A stretch of 64,000 bases of DNA from Streptomyces sp. Tue6028 (GTDB lineage: Bacteria > Actinomycetota > Actinomycetes > Streptomycetales > Streptomycetaceae). The notes under the pieces are model-generated. The model saw only the letters and a list, made by a program, of their open reading frames with translations, made no database searches and had not been told where the DNA came from. The DNA is taken from assembly GCF_002300165.1 (NCBI RefSeq), contig NZ_MLCE01000021.1, forward strand, positions 186,001 through 250,000, written 5' to 3'. Position numbers and translations under genes: made by a program. Positions 25,544-34,187 of the stretch are shown here, piece after piece (the first letter of the stretch is position 1; each line of letters starts with the position of its first letter).

Positions 25544-25909
25544 CTACTTCGCCACGAACTGGGTGAGGATCGCCTGGACCTCGTAGATGTCGACGCCCTT
25601 GGTGAACGTCTTCTCGATGGGCGCCGCGGTGCCCGAGACCCAGATCTTGAGTTCGGCGTCGAGATCGAAGGTGCCGGCCGTCTCCACCGCGAAGTGGGTG
25701 ACGCTGCGGTACGGGATGGAGTGGTACTCCACCTTCTTGCCGGTGATGCCCTGCTTGTCGACGAGGAGCAGACGGCGGTCGGTGAACAGGATGGTGTCGC
25801 GTATCAGCTGGTACGCGGCGTGGACCTGCTCGTTCTGGCCGAGCAGGCGCGCGAAGTCCTGCTGTGCCGCCGTCGGGTCGACGGTGTGCGCGTTTCCGAA
25901 GAGTGCCAT
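25544..25909 (-). CDS. Bacterial PH-domain protein (bPH_1)
   Basis: About 121 residues from ATG 25909 (GGGGGG upstream). It matches the bacterial pleckstrin-homology family: strands with ILFTDRRLLLVDKQGITGKK and YHSIPYRSVTHFAVE, then a C-terminal helix (GVDIYEVQAILTQFVAK). The fold is a seven-strand barrel closed by a helix and usually oligomerises. The biochemical role is unknown. Monocistronic between the large secreted-protein gene and metG. Confidence 0.85.
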   Translation of the reverse strand: MALFGNAHTVDPTAAQQDFARLLGQNEQVHAAYQLIRDTILFTDRRLLLVDKQGITGKKVEYHSIPYRSVTHFAVETAGTFDLDAELKIWVSGTAAPIEKTFTKGVDIYEVQAILTQFVAK

Positions 25910-26058
25910 GGATGAACCCCCCACTCAGTGGACTCACTCGTCCACTCGTGTCCCAGTGAGCCAATGGCTTCACATGATCTTCGCAATGTATACCGCCCGG
26001 AGGAGAGGGAGGCACAGAGGAGGAGAGGGTTCCGTTTGTCCTGCTCCGGGGATGCGGA

Positions 26059-26087
26059 AGGCCCGGGAACTGCTCGTTCCCGGGCCT
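26059..26087. terminator. 12-bp perfect-stem terminator after metG
   Basis: Stem 26059-26070 with 26076-26087, loop TGCTC, starting 20 bases beyond the metG stop. Confidence 0.8.
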
Positions 26088-26107
26088 CGGCCCACCGGCC
26101 GCCGCTG

Positions 26108-27823
26108 CTACTCCGGGGCGCCGCCGAAGCGCTCCTTGTACGTCTCCAGGTCCTCGTCCGTGAGCTTGGCGAAGAGGACCGGCGGGACGGTGAACGGGGT
26201 GCCCGCGGGCACCGAGTCCAGGGACTTCGCCTCGTCCCGCGTCACCCACGCCGCCGTGTCGTCCTGGAGGGCGAACGCCGTGCGCATGGCCTTGGAGGAG
26301 GCCGGGATGAAGGGCTCGGAGACCACCGAGTACAGGTGGATCAGGTTCATCGCCGTACGCAGGGTCAGTGCCGCGCCCTCCGGGTCGGTCTTGATCTCCA
26401 GCCAGGGGGCCTTCTCCTCCAGGTAGGAGTTGCCGGCCGACCACAGGGCGCGCAGCGCGGCCGCCGCCTTGCGGAACTGGAGGGCTTCCATCTGGGTCTC
26501 GTACTCGGCCAGCAGGCCCGCGATCTCCTCGCCGAGCTTCGCCTCCGCCTCACCGGCCGCGGCGCCCGCCGGGACCTCCTCGCCGAAGCGCTTCTTCGAG
26601 AAGGACAGCACGCGGTTGACGAAGTTGCCGAGGGTGTCGGCGAGGTCCTTGTTGACCGTGGCCGTGAAGTGCTCCCAGGTGAACGACGAGTCGTCCGACT
26701 CCGGGGCGTTGGCGATCAGGAAGTAGCGCCAGTAGTCGGCGGGCAGGATCTCCAGCGCCTGGTCGGTGAAGACGCCCCGCTTCTGCGACGTGGAGAACTT
26801 CCCGCCGTAGTACGTCAGCCAGTTGAAGGCCTTGACGTAGTCGACCTTCTTCCACGGCTCGCGCACGCCCAGCTCGGTGGCCGGGAACATGACGGTGTGG
26901 AAGGGCACGTTGTCCTTCGCCATGAACTCCGTGTAGCGCACGGTGGTGTCCACGTCGTACCACCACGACTTCCAGTCGCGGTTCTCCGGGTCCTGGTCCG
27001 CCCACTCCTTCGTCGCACCGATGTACTCGATCGGGGCGTCGAACCAGACGTAGAAGACCTTGCCCTCCGCCGCGAGCTCCGGCCAGGTGTCGGCCGGGAC
27101 CGGCACGCCCCAGTCCAGGTCACGGGTGATCGCCCGGTCGTGCAGGCCCTCGTTCAGCCACTTGCGGGCGATGGAGGAGGCCAGCTGCGGCCAGTCGGCC
27201 TCGTGACGGGACACCCACTCCTCGACCTCGTGCTGGAGCTTGGACTGGAGGAGGAAGAGGTGCTTCGTCTCCCGGACCTCCAGGTCCGTCGAGCCGGAGA
27301 TCGCCGAACGCGGGTTGATCAGGTCGGTCGGGTCCAGGACACGCGTGCAGTTCTCGCACTGGTCGCCACGCGCCTTGTCGTAGCCGCAGTGCGGGCAGGT
27401 GCCCTCCACATAGCGGTCCGGCAGGAAGCGGCCGTCCGCCGGCGAGTACACCTGGCGGATCGCACGCTCCTCGATGAAGCCGTTCTCGTTCAGGCGGCGG
27501 GCGAAGTGCTGGGTGATGTCGCGGTTCTCGGCGCTGGAGCTGCGGCCGAAGTAGTCGAAGGCCAGCTCGAAGCCGTCGTACACCGCCTTCTGCGCGTCGT
27601 GCGCCTGCGCGCAGAACTCGTCGACCGGCAGGCCCTGCTCCTTCGCGGCCAGCTCGGCCGGGGTGCCGTGCTCGTCCGTCGCGCAGATGTACAGGACGTC
27701 GTGACCGCGCTGGCGGAGGTACCGGGAGTACACGTCCGCCGGGAGCATGGACCCCACCATGTTGCCCAGGTGCTTGATCCCGTTGATGTACGGAAGGGCG
27801 CTGGTGATGAGGTGTCGAGCCAT
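26108..27823 (-). CDS. metG: Methionine-tRNA ligase
   Basis: A 571-residue class I synthetase that charges both initiator and elongator tRNA-Met. The HIGH-type motif is in YINGIKHLGN near the N terminus. The connective domain has a four-Cys zinc knuckle (CPHCGYDKARGDQCENC). The KMSKS-type loop appears as KFSTSQKRGVF. The helical anticodon domain follows. There is no C-terminal tRNA-binding dimer domain, as expected for this short form. Essential. The ATG at 27823 is preceded by GGGAGC. Confidence 0.96.
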   Translation of the reverse strand: MARHLITSALPYINGIKHLGNMVGSMLPADVYSRYLRQRGHDVLYICATDEHGTPAELAAKEQGLPVDEFCAQAHDAQKAVYDGFELAFDYFGRSSSAENRDITQHFARRLNENGFIEERAIRQVYSPADGRFLPDRYVEGTCPHCGYDKARGDQCENCTRVLDPTDLINPRSAISGSTDLEVRETKHLFLLQSKLQHEVEEWVSRHEADWPQLASSIARKWLNEGLHDRAITRDLDWGVPVPADTWPELAAEGKVFYVWFDAPIEYIGATKEWADQDPENRDWKSWWYDVDTTVRYTEFMAKDNVPFHTVMFPATELGVREPWKKVDYVKAFNWLTYYGGKFSTSQKRGVFTDQALEILPADYWRYFLIANAPESDDSSFTWEHFTATVNKDLADTLGNFVNRVLSFSKKRFGEEVPAGAAAGEAEAKLGEEIAGLLAEYETQMEALQFRKAAAALRALWSAGNSYLEEKAPWLEIKTDPEGAALTLRTAMNLIHLYSVVSEPFIPASSKAMRTAFALQDDTAAWVTRDEAKSLDSVPAGTPFTVPPVLFAKLTDEDLETYKERFGGAPE

Positions 27824-27922
27824 CGCGGGCTGCTCCCAAGTCGCTACGCGGAGTGACGTCCGTCGCTTTTCGGGTCGGCGGGTCGTCTTCTGTGAACCTT
27901 GAAATCGTAGCCGACATGGGTG

Positions 27923-27964
27923 GGCCGCCCGCTTCCCGTTTTGAGGGGTGGGAAGCGGGCGGCC
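27923..27964. terminator. 15-bp perfect-stem terminator
   Basis: Stem 27923-27937 with 27950-27964, loop of 12. It ends the VWA-protein gene, upstream of metG on the same strand. Confidence 0.8.
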
Positions 27965-27994
27965 GGGTGTCGGGGGGCGCGGAGCGCTACGGCG

Positions 27995-29821
27995 CTACGG
28001 CCGCCAGTTCTCCAGTACGCCGTCGTAGAGCTCGGCGTCCGTCAGCTCGCGCGGGGCCGGGCCCGCGTGGAAGAAGGCCGTGTTCCCGGTCTTCAGCTTG
28101 CGGAGGTAGTCGAAGGCCTTGTTGTCGTGCTCGCCGAACGCCACGAAGGAGAAGAACACCGAAGGGTGGTCCTTCGCCGCCTCGGTGAGGGACTGGGTGG
28201 CCGGCGTCTTCGCGTCCGGAGCGCCGTCCGTCTGGAAGATCACCAGGGCGGGGAGCGGGGAGCCGGCGTCCGAGCCGTGCTTCTCGTGCTGGGAGAGCAC
28301 TTCCTGCACCGCCGCGTGGTAGCTGGTGCGGCCCATGCGGCCGAGCGCCGCGTGCAGCTCGTCGACCTTGTTCTCGTGCTCGGCGAGGGTCAGTTCGCCG
28401 GTGCCGTCCAGCTCCGTGGAGAAGAACACCACGTGGACCGTCGACTCCGGGTCCAGGTGGGCGGCGAGGGCGAGGGCCTGCTCGCCGAGGGCCTGGGCGG
28501 AGCCGTCCTTGTAGTACCCGCGCATCGACGCGGAGCGGTCGAGGACGAGGTAGACGCGAGCTCGGGTGCCGGTGAGGTCCCGCTTCCCGAGGGCGGTGCC
28601 TGCCTCGTTGTACGCCGCGGTGAGGGCCGGGGCCTCGGCCTTGACGCGGGTCGCCGTGGCGGCGGGGTGCGGCTCCGCCTCGGCTGTGGGTGCTGCCGCG
28701 GGCTCTGCCTCTGGGGTGGGCTCCGCTTCGGCTGCGGGGGTGGGCTGCTCCTCGGCCGTGGGGGACGGGGCCGGCGTTGCGGGCTGGTCGGCCTCGGCTT
28801 CGCCTTCGGCTTCGTCGTTCCCACCCGCACCACCCGTGCGGGCATCCTGCTCGGGTGCGGGTCGGGCCTCGGGGGTCTTCTCGCCGTCGGCGGCCGCGGC
28901 CACCGGCTCCGGCGTCGCTTCGGCGACCGGCTCGGCCGCAGCCACCGGTTCCGGCGCAGACTCCGGCTCGGTCTCAGTCGCCGCCTCGGCCGTCGGCTCG
29001 GCCTCAGTCACCGGCTCCGCCTCGGCGACCGGCTCAGTCACAGGCTCCGCCTCGGCGACCGGCTCAGTCACAGGCTCCGCCTCGGCCGCCGGCTCGGGCT
29101 CGGCGGCGGGCTTCGCTTCCGCGACCGGCTCGGCCTCGGCAGCCGCCTCGGGCTCGGTTGCGGGCTCCGTCTCGGTGGTCGGCTCAGCTTCGGCCACCGG
29201 CTCGGGCTCGGCGGCGGGCGCCGCTTCGGCCGCGGGTCCGGTCGCAGCCACCGTCTCCGGCTCGGCTGCGGGCTCTGCCTCGGCGGTCGGCTCGGCGTCG
29301 GCCGCCGGCTCCGGCGTCGACTCCGGCTCGGCCTCGGCCGCCGGCTCGACCTCGACCGTCGGCTCGGCAGCGGGCGTCGCTTCGGCGACCGGCTCGGCCG
29401 TCGCCTCGGACTCCGCGGCAGGCTTCGCCTCGGCCACCGGCCCGGGCTCCGGCTCGGGCTCGGGCTCGACCTCGGCCACCGGCTCCAGCTCGGGCTCGAC
29501 CTCGGCCACCGGCTCCGCCGCAGGCTTCGTCTCGGCCACCGGCTTCGGGTCGGTGGACGGTTCCGGCTGGGACTGCTTCGGGACCGTCACGTTGTCGAAG
29601 GCCGCCGAGACCAGGTCGTCCACCACGGACGGCTCGGGCTCGGAGGCCGGGGCCGGAATCCTCGGCTCGGCGGCCTCCCGGGCGGGGGCGGGAGCCGGCT
29701 CGGGCTCCTGGGTGGGGGCCGGGACGGCCGGAGCCGAGGCCTCTCGCGAGGTCTCCGCGTCGGCGTCACGACCCTTGCGTGAGCGGCCGAACGCATTCCG
29801 CAGGAGAGTGAGAATGCCCAT
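27995..29821 (-). CDS. VWA-domain protein (TerF-like) with long Glu/Pro/Ala repeat region
   Basis: 608 residues. A short basic N terminus (MGILTLLRNAFGRSRKGR) is followed by about 390 residues of low-complexity Ala/Glu/Pro/Val repeats, then a von Willebrand A domain (about 425-605) with MIDAS motif DRSAS and a later FQTDGAPD, as in the TerF-like vWA family linked to tellurite resistance and surface signalling. The repeat part is highly acidic and extended, a likely spacer or binding surface. Cytoplasmic, with no signal peptide. No other ter genes are nearby. The opposite strand shows long open frames here only because of the repeat composition. Confidence 0.85.
   Translation of the reverse strand: MGILTLLRNAFGRSRKGRDADAETSREASAPAVPAPTQEPEPAPAPAREAAEPRIPAPASEPEPSVVDDLVSAAFDNVTVPKQSQPEPSTDPKPVAETKPAAEPVAEVEPELEPVAEVEPEPEPEPGPVAEAKPAAESEATAEPVAEATPAAEPTVEVEPAAEAEPESTPEPAADAEPTAEAEPAAEPETVAATGPAAEAAPAAEPEPVAEAEPTTETEPATEPEAAAEAEPVAEAKPAAEPEPAAEAEPVTEPVAEAEPVTEPVAEAEPVTEAEPTAEAATETEPESAPEPVAAAEPVAEATPEPVAAAADGEKTPEARPAPEQDARTGGAGGNDEAEGEAEADQPATPAPSPTAEEQPTPAAEAEPTPEAEPAAAPTAEAEPHPAATATRVKAEAPALTAAYNEAGTALGKRDLTGTRARVYLVLDRSASMRGYYKDGSAQALGEQALALAAHLDPESTVHVVFFSTELDGTGELTLAEHENKVDELHAALGRMGRTSYHAAVQEVLSQHEKHGSDAGSPLPALVIFQTDGAPDAKTPATQSLTEAAKDHPSVFFSFVAFGEHDNKAFDYLRKLKTGNTAFFHAGPAPRELTDAELYDGVLENWRP
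29015..29074. repeat. Perfect 30-bp tandem repeat inside the VWA gene
   Basis: Units 29015-29044 and 29045-29074 are identical and encode a 10-residue repeat of the form PVTEPVAEAE. They are the freshest part of a degenerate repeat field spanning roughly 28600-29750. Confidence 0.85.
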
Positions 29822-29961
29822 GTGCGCAACCCTTCGCGTGAGTTGATCCCGTCAATCCCTGGCCAGGACGGACACGTAAGGTTAGCGGCCGCGACTGGCG
29901 ATCTTGGGCAGGGGCGGACAGCCGCCGGAGCGCCGTGTCAACACCCCTGTGGCTCCCGCAG

Positions 29962-29983
29962 GTTCACTCTTCGTTCATGCAGT
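29962..29983 (+). promoter_or_regulatory. Candidate PHO box
   Basis: Two direct repeats beginning GTTCA (29962 and 29973) are exactly 11 bases apart, the unit length of PhoP-binding direct repeats in Streptomyces. They lie about 90 bases before the PhoX-type phosphatase gene. Not verified. Confidence 0.55.
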
Positions 29984-30052
29984 CGCCGCGTTCCTGCACA
30001 CACGCCCCCTTAGCGTCACGCTCACACCAAGGGTTCGTATGGGGAGAGTAAA

Positions 30053-32116
30053 GTGCGCAGATCTCTGCCGTTGATCGCAACGCCCGGCTCGCATCCGGGC
30101 GGCCGGTCCGCGATGACCTGCCGGTTCCGCTGTGGTGACGCCTGCTTCCACGAGGTGCCCAACACCAGCGGCAACGCGTACGTCGGCGACGTGATCGCCG
30201 GTGCGCTCAGCCGCCGCTCGGTGATGCGGGCCGCGGCCGTCGTCACGGTGGCCACGGCGACCGGCGCGGCCGTCGTCGGCACCGGAGCTCCGCAGGCCGC
30301 CGCGGCGCCGGACGCTTCGGCGCACAAGGGCGAAAAAGGGGCGCGTGGGCTGCGTTTCGCGCCGGTCGCGCCCAACACCGAGGACGCCGTGACGATCCCC
30401 GACGGGTACCGGCAGAACGTCGTCATCCGCTGGGGTGAGCCCATCCTGCGCGGTGCTCCCGCCTTCGACCCCGAGAACCAGACCGCCGCGGCCCAGGCCG
30501 GCCAGTTCGGCTACAACAACGACTTCCTGGCCCTCCTGCCGCTGCCCGGCGAGCGGGGTCGCCAGCTCCTCGTCGCCAACCACGAGTACACCGACGAGAT
30601 CCTGATGTTCCGCGGGTACGACGCGGAGAACCCCACCCTCGAGCAGGCCGAGATCGCCTGGGCCGCGCACGGACTGTCCGCCGTCGTCGTGGAGGGCGAC
30701 CACCGCACCGGCAGGCTGACGGCCGTCCCCCGGCACCACCTCAACCGCCGGGTCACCGCGACCACCGAGTTCCGGCTCACCGGCCCGGCCGCCGGCTCGG
30801 ACCTGCTGAAGACCTCCGCCGACCCGACCGGCCGCAAGGTCCTCGGCACGCTCAACAACTGCTCGGGCGGCACCACCCCCTGGGGCACCACGCTGCACGG
30901 CGAGGAGAACTTCAACCAGTACTTCGCCAACAGCTCCCGCGCCACCGACAAGCGGTACGGGATCGGCACGGGCGCCACCGAGCGCAAGTGGGAGCGTTTC
31001 GACAAGCGCTTCGACGTCGCCCAGGAGCCGAACGAGGTGCACCGGTTCGGCTACGTCGTGGAGTTCGACCCGTACGACCCGTCCTCCACTCCCCGCAAGC
31101 ACACCGCGCTCGGACGCTTCAAGCACGAGGCGGCGACCGTGCGGCTGACGGACGACGGTCGTCCCGTCGTCTACACCGGTGACGACGAGCGCTTCGACTA
31201 CTTCTACAAGTTCGTCGGCAGCAAGCGGATGCGCAGGGGCGGCTCCCGGGCCGACCGCGAGCACAACCTCTCCCTCCTCGACGAGGGCACGCTGTACGTC
31301 GCCCGGCTCACCGGCGACTCCCCGGCCGCCGACATCGACGGCAGCGGGAAGCTCCCCGCGGACGGCGAGTTCGACGGCAGCGGCGAGTGGATCCCGCTGG
31401 CGACCGCGACGGCGCGCGGTGCCGTCTCGCACGTCGACGGGATGACGGCCGAGGAGGTCTTCGTCTTCACCCGGCTCGCCGGAGACAAGGTCGGCGCCAC
31501 CAAGATGGACCGGCCCGAGGACATCCAGCCCTCCCCGCACACCGGCAAGGTGTACGTCGTGCTGACGAACAACACCAACCGCGGCAAGGCGGGCTCCGCG
31601 CCCGCCGACGAGGCCAACCCGCGCAACGCCAACAAGCACGGCCACATCCTGGAGCTGACCGAGGCCCGGGGCCGCGCCGAGAGCACGCGTTTCGGCTGGT
31701 CGCTGTTCCTCGTCGCGGGCGACCCGGCGGACCCCGCTACGTACTTCGCGGGCTTCCCGAAGGACCGGGTCAGCCCGATCTCGTGCCCGGACAACGTGGC
31801 GTTCGACCCGCACGGCAATCTGTGGATCTCCACCGACGGCAACCAGCTCGGTTCGCACGACGGTCTGTTCGGGGTGGCGACCAGGGGTGACCGGCGCGGT
31901 GAGCTGAAGCAGTTCCTGACGGTGCCGACCGGCGCGGAGACCTGCGGCCCGCTCGTCCAGGACCGGCGCGTGCTGGTCGCCGTCCAGCACCCGGGCGAGG
32001 TCGACGGCGCGTCCGTCGAGAAGCCGGCGAGCGTCTGGCCCGACGGGCCCGGGAAGATCGTCCGCCCGGCGGTCGTGGCCGTGTGGCGCGCGGACGGCCG
32101 CGACATCGGGATCTGA
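30053..32116 (+). CDS. PhoX-family (DUF839) phosphatase, Tat-exported
   Basis: A 687-residue exported enzyme. The GTG at 30053 follows GGGGAGAG. A long N-region contains SRRSVMRAAAVV, a twin-arginine signal, then a hydrophobic stretch ending near an Ala-rich site. The mature part matches PhoX/DUF839, a calcium- and iron-dependent phosphatase with a beta-propeller fold (GTLNNCSGGTTPWGTTLHGE and SCPDNVAFDPHGNLWISTDG are typical). It would release phosphate from extracellular organic esters. The candidate PHO box upstream fits control by PhoR-PhoP under phosphate limitation. Confidence 0.88.
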   Translation: MRRSLPLIATPGSHPGGRSAMTCRFRCGDACFHEVPNTSGNAYVGDVIAGALSRRSVMRAAAVVTVATATGAAVVGTGAPQAAAAPDASAHKGEKGARGLRFAPVAPNTEDAVTIPDGYRQNVVIRWGEPILRGAPAFDPENQTAAAQAGQFGYNNDFLALLPLPGERGRQLLVANHEYTDEILMFRGYDAENPTLEQAEIAWAAHGLSAVVVEGDHRTGRLTAVPRHHLNRRVTATTEFRLTGPAAGSDLLKTSADPTGRKVLGTLNNCSGGTTPWGTTLHGEENFNQYFANSSRATDKRYGIGTGATERKWERFDKRFDVAQEPNEVHRFGYVVEFDPYDPSSTPRKHTALGRFKHEAATVRLTDDGRPVVYTGDDERFDYFYKFVGSKRMRRGGSRADREHNLSLLDEGTLYVARLTGDSPAADIDGSGKLPADGEFDGSGEWIPLATATARGAVSHVDGMTAEEVFVFTRLAGDKVGATKMDRPEDIQPSPHTGKVYVVLTNNTNRGKAGSAPADEANPRNANKHGHILELTEARGRAESTRFGWSLFLVAGDPADPATYFAGFPKDRVSPISCPDNVAFDPHGNLWISTDGNQLGSHDGLFGVATRGDRRGELKQFLTVPTGAETCGPLVQDRRVLVAVQHPGEVDGASVEKPASVWPDGPGKIVRPAVVAVWRADGRDIGI

Positions 32117-32181
32117 GGGACGCCCCGGTCGATCCGGGGTGTCAGGGGGCGTATCGGGCCGCCGCCGGCCGCCTGTGCGGT

Positions 32182-32249
32182 CGGCGGCGGGATCCGCGGA
32201 GACCGTCCGTCGGGGCGGCGGCGGGGTCCGCGGAGATTGTTCGTCAGGG
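32182..32249. repeat. 34-bp imperfect tandem repeat at the LysR gene end
   Basis: 32182-32215 and 32216-32249 agree at all but about five positions. The second copy holds the stop codon of the LysR-type gene, so the duplication lies in its 3' flank. Confidence 0.6.
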
Positions 32250-33182
32250 CGTCGGGACGGCCTGCTCCGTCCCGGTGGCTTCCAGCCATTCCCGGTACGC
32301 GGGTGCCTGCCGGGCGGCCTCCCAGTACGCCTCCTCCAGGTCGGGGCAGACGGCCTCCAGGTCCGCCTGCGTGCGCGCCGCGAGCAGCAGCCGTACGCCG
32401 AGGGGGTCGCCCGCGAGCGGGCGTACGGCCGTCTCGGGGCGGGACTGGGAGGTCGGCTGGCAGACCGTGACGACCTCGCCGGTCGCGACGAGGGTCGCGG
32501 CCGTGTGGTAGTCGCCGTGCAGGACGCGGGGGTTGAGTCCGGCCGTGCGCAGCATGCGGTGCACGGCGTCCCATTCGCCGTCCACCGTCGGGTCCACCAT
32601 CCACCGGTCCTCGGCCAGTTCCGACAGCTGCACGACGGGGTGTGCGGCGGCCGGGTGGTCGGTCGGCAGGGAGACGAACTGGGGCTCGCGCTCGACCAGG
32701 ACGCGCAGCCGAAGTCCCTCCGGGACGCGCAGCGGGGAGCCCTCGACCTCGTGCACGAAGGCGACGTCGAGCTGGCCGTCCGCGACCATGCGGAGCAGGG
32801 CGTTCGGGGAGACGTCCATCTGCAGGAGCGTCTCCTGCTGCCGGGCTCGGAGCCGGCGCAGCCAGCCCGCGAGCGCGCGGCTGGCGGTGGAGCCGATCCG
32901 GAGCTGGGGGCCGTCCGCGGCGGCGGCGCGCGCCTCGGCGACCAGGGTGCGCATTTCGGCCACCAGCGGGCGGGCGCGACCCAGGACGATCCGGCCGAGC
33001 GGGGTGGGCCGGCAGCCGGTGCGCGTGCGCAGGAACAGCGTGCCGCCGAGCTCCTGCTCGATGCGCCGCAGTTGTGTGCTCAACGAGGGCTGTGCGACGC
33101 CGAGTTGGCGAGCGGCGCGGTGCAGGCTGCCGGTGTCGGCGATGGCGCACAGTGCGCGGAGGTGCCTGACCTCAAGCTCCAT
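32244..33182 (-). CDS. snpR: LysR-family regulator of the snapalysin gene (SnpR/MprR-like)
   Basis: 312 residues from ATG 33182. A LysR winged helix-turn-helix fills residues 1-60 (ADTGSLHRAARQLGVAQPSLSTQLRRIE). The effector-binding domain follows (about 90-300), with the typical dimer and ligand folds. It is divergent from a snapalysin gene, the arrangement of the known snpR-snpA (mprR-mprA) pair, in which the LysR protein activates the protease gene through T-N11-A sites. One such site lies in the gap. The gene symbol rests on this arrangement. Confidence 0.85.
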   Translation of the reverse strand: MELEVRHLRALCAIADTGSLHRAARQLGVAQPSLSTQLRRIEQELGGTLFLRTRTGCRPTPLGRIVLGRARPLVAEMRTLVAEARAAAADGPQLRIGSTASRALAGWLRRLRARQQETLLQMDVSPNALLRMVADGQLDVAFVHEVEGSPLRVPEGLRLRVLVEREPQFVSLPTDHPAAAHPVVQLSELAEDRWMVDPTVDGEWDAVHRMLRTAGLNPRVLHGDYHTAATLVATGEVVTVCQPTSQSRPETAVRPLAGDPLGVRLLLAARTQADLEAVCPDLEEAYWEAARQAPAYREWLEATGTEQAVPTP

Positions 33183-33270
33183 GCCGTCGGAGCCTAAAGC
33201 GGAATCAAAGCTTTCACCAGACGCACAAAACCGCTCTGAAATGGGCGAGTTGGTTGATCGAGTGCGGGCT

Positions 33271-33287
33271 GATAGCTCCGGACTATC
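33271..33287. promoter_or_regulatory. LysR box (T-N11-A dyad)
   Basis: GATAG-N7-CTATC has the T-N11-A geometry of LysR targets and lies between the divergent regulator and protease genes, about 82 bases before the protease ATG. An AAAGCTTT palindrome is at 33207-33214 nearer the regulator. Confidence 0.6.
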
Positions 33288-33368
33288 GCCACTTGCCATC
33301 ATCACAGCCGCCTCACGGGCATCGACACTCGCCGATGACGACTTCACCCCCCACACAAGGAGTCATCA

Positions 33369-34073
33369 ATGCGCATGTCCGCATTCGCCCGGGCGACCGC
33401 TGTCGGAATCGGTCTGGTGACCGCGTCCGCCGTCTCCCCGCAGCTCGCCTCGGCGAGCGTCCCCGCCGTCCCGAACACCGCCTCCGCGCAGGCCGGTCAC
33501 ACGGTCTCCGCGTACGCGGGTTCGTCCGAGGAGGCCAAGGCCAACCAGGCGTTCTTCGAGGCGGTCGTCAAGTCGGTGGCCGAGAAGCGTGCCGCGCACC
33601 CGGGCGCCGCGGCCGTCACCGTCGTCTACAACGCCTCCGGCGCCCCGACGTTCAGCGCGCAGATAGCCCGCAGCGCCCAGATATGGAACGGCGCGGTGGC
33701 GAACGTCAAACTCCAGTCGGGCTCGAACGCCGACTTCACGTACCGCGAGGGCAACGACTCCCGCGGCTCGTACGCCTCCACCGACGGCCACGGCGGCGGC
33801 TATGTGTTCCTCGACTACGCGCAGAACCAGGAGTACGACTCCACGCGCGTGACCGCGCACGAGACGGGCCACGTCCTCGGTCTGCCCGACCACTACGAGG
33901 GCCCGTGCAGCGAGCTGATGTCGGGCGGCGGTCCCGGCCCGTCCTGCACCAACTCGAACCCCGACGCCAACGAGCGCGCCCGCGTGGACCAGCTCTGGGC
34001 GAACGGTTTCGCGAAGGCGCTGGACAAGGCGCTCGCCCATGAGAAGGCGCTGAGCAAGGCGCACGCCCGCTAG
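33369..34073 (+). CDS. snpA: Snapalysin, small neutral metalloprotease (M7)
   Basis: A 234-residue secreted protease. The signal peptide (about 1-30) is followed by a propeptide and the catalytic domain. The zinc site is H164-E165-x2-H168-x5-D174 (HETGHVLGLPD), the unusual Asp third ligand being diagnostic of the M7 family. Two Cys in GPCSELM and PSCTNSNP match the family disulfide. A Lys/Ala-rich C-terminal helix extends past the usual end. AAGGAG precedes the ATG. Expression is expected to depend on the divergent LysR protein. Confidence 0.93.
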   Translation: MRMSAFARATAVGIGLVTASAVSPQLASASVPAVPNTASAQAGHTVSAYAGSSEEAKANQAFFEAVVKSVAEKRAAHPGAAAVTVVYNASGAPTFSAQIARSAQIWNGAVANVKLQSGSNADFTYREGNDSRGSYASTDGHGGGYVFLDYAQNQEYDSTRVTAHETGHVLGLPDHYEGPCSELMSGGGPGPSCTNSNPDANERARVDQLWANGFAKALDKALAHEKALSKAHAR

Positions 34074-34109
34074 TTCCGCATCAGCAGACCAGACCCACCC
34101 CCCACGGGT

Positions 34110-34138
34110 GCGGGCCGCCCCCTGCACGGGCGGCCCGC
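34110..34138. terminator. Terminator between snapalysin and FUSC genes
   Basis: Stem of 11 bp (34110-34120 with 34128-34138) and a 7-base loop between two convergent genes. Confidence 0.75.
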
Positions 34139-34187
34139 GCTGCTGTTTCCGCCCGGACCCGCCTCCGCGGCGCCGGCCCGTGCCCCG

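Noticed and set aside
28600..29750. Regular short repeats that could be taken for a CRISPR array
   Set aside because: Repeats are contiguous, coding, in frame and without unique spacers.
27920..29782. Long plus-strand frames rich in Gly/Arg/Leu or Ser/Ala
   Set aside because: They are the complement of the Glu/Pro/Ala repeats of the VWA gene; no start signal and no domain.
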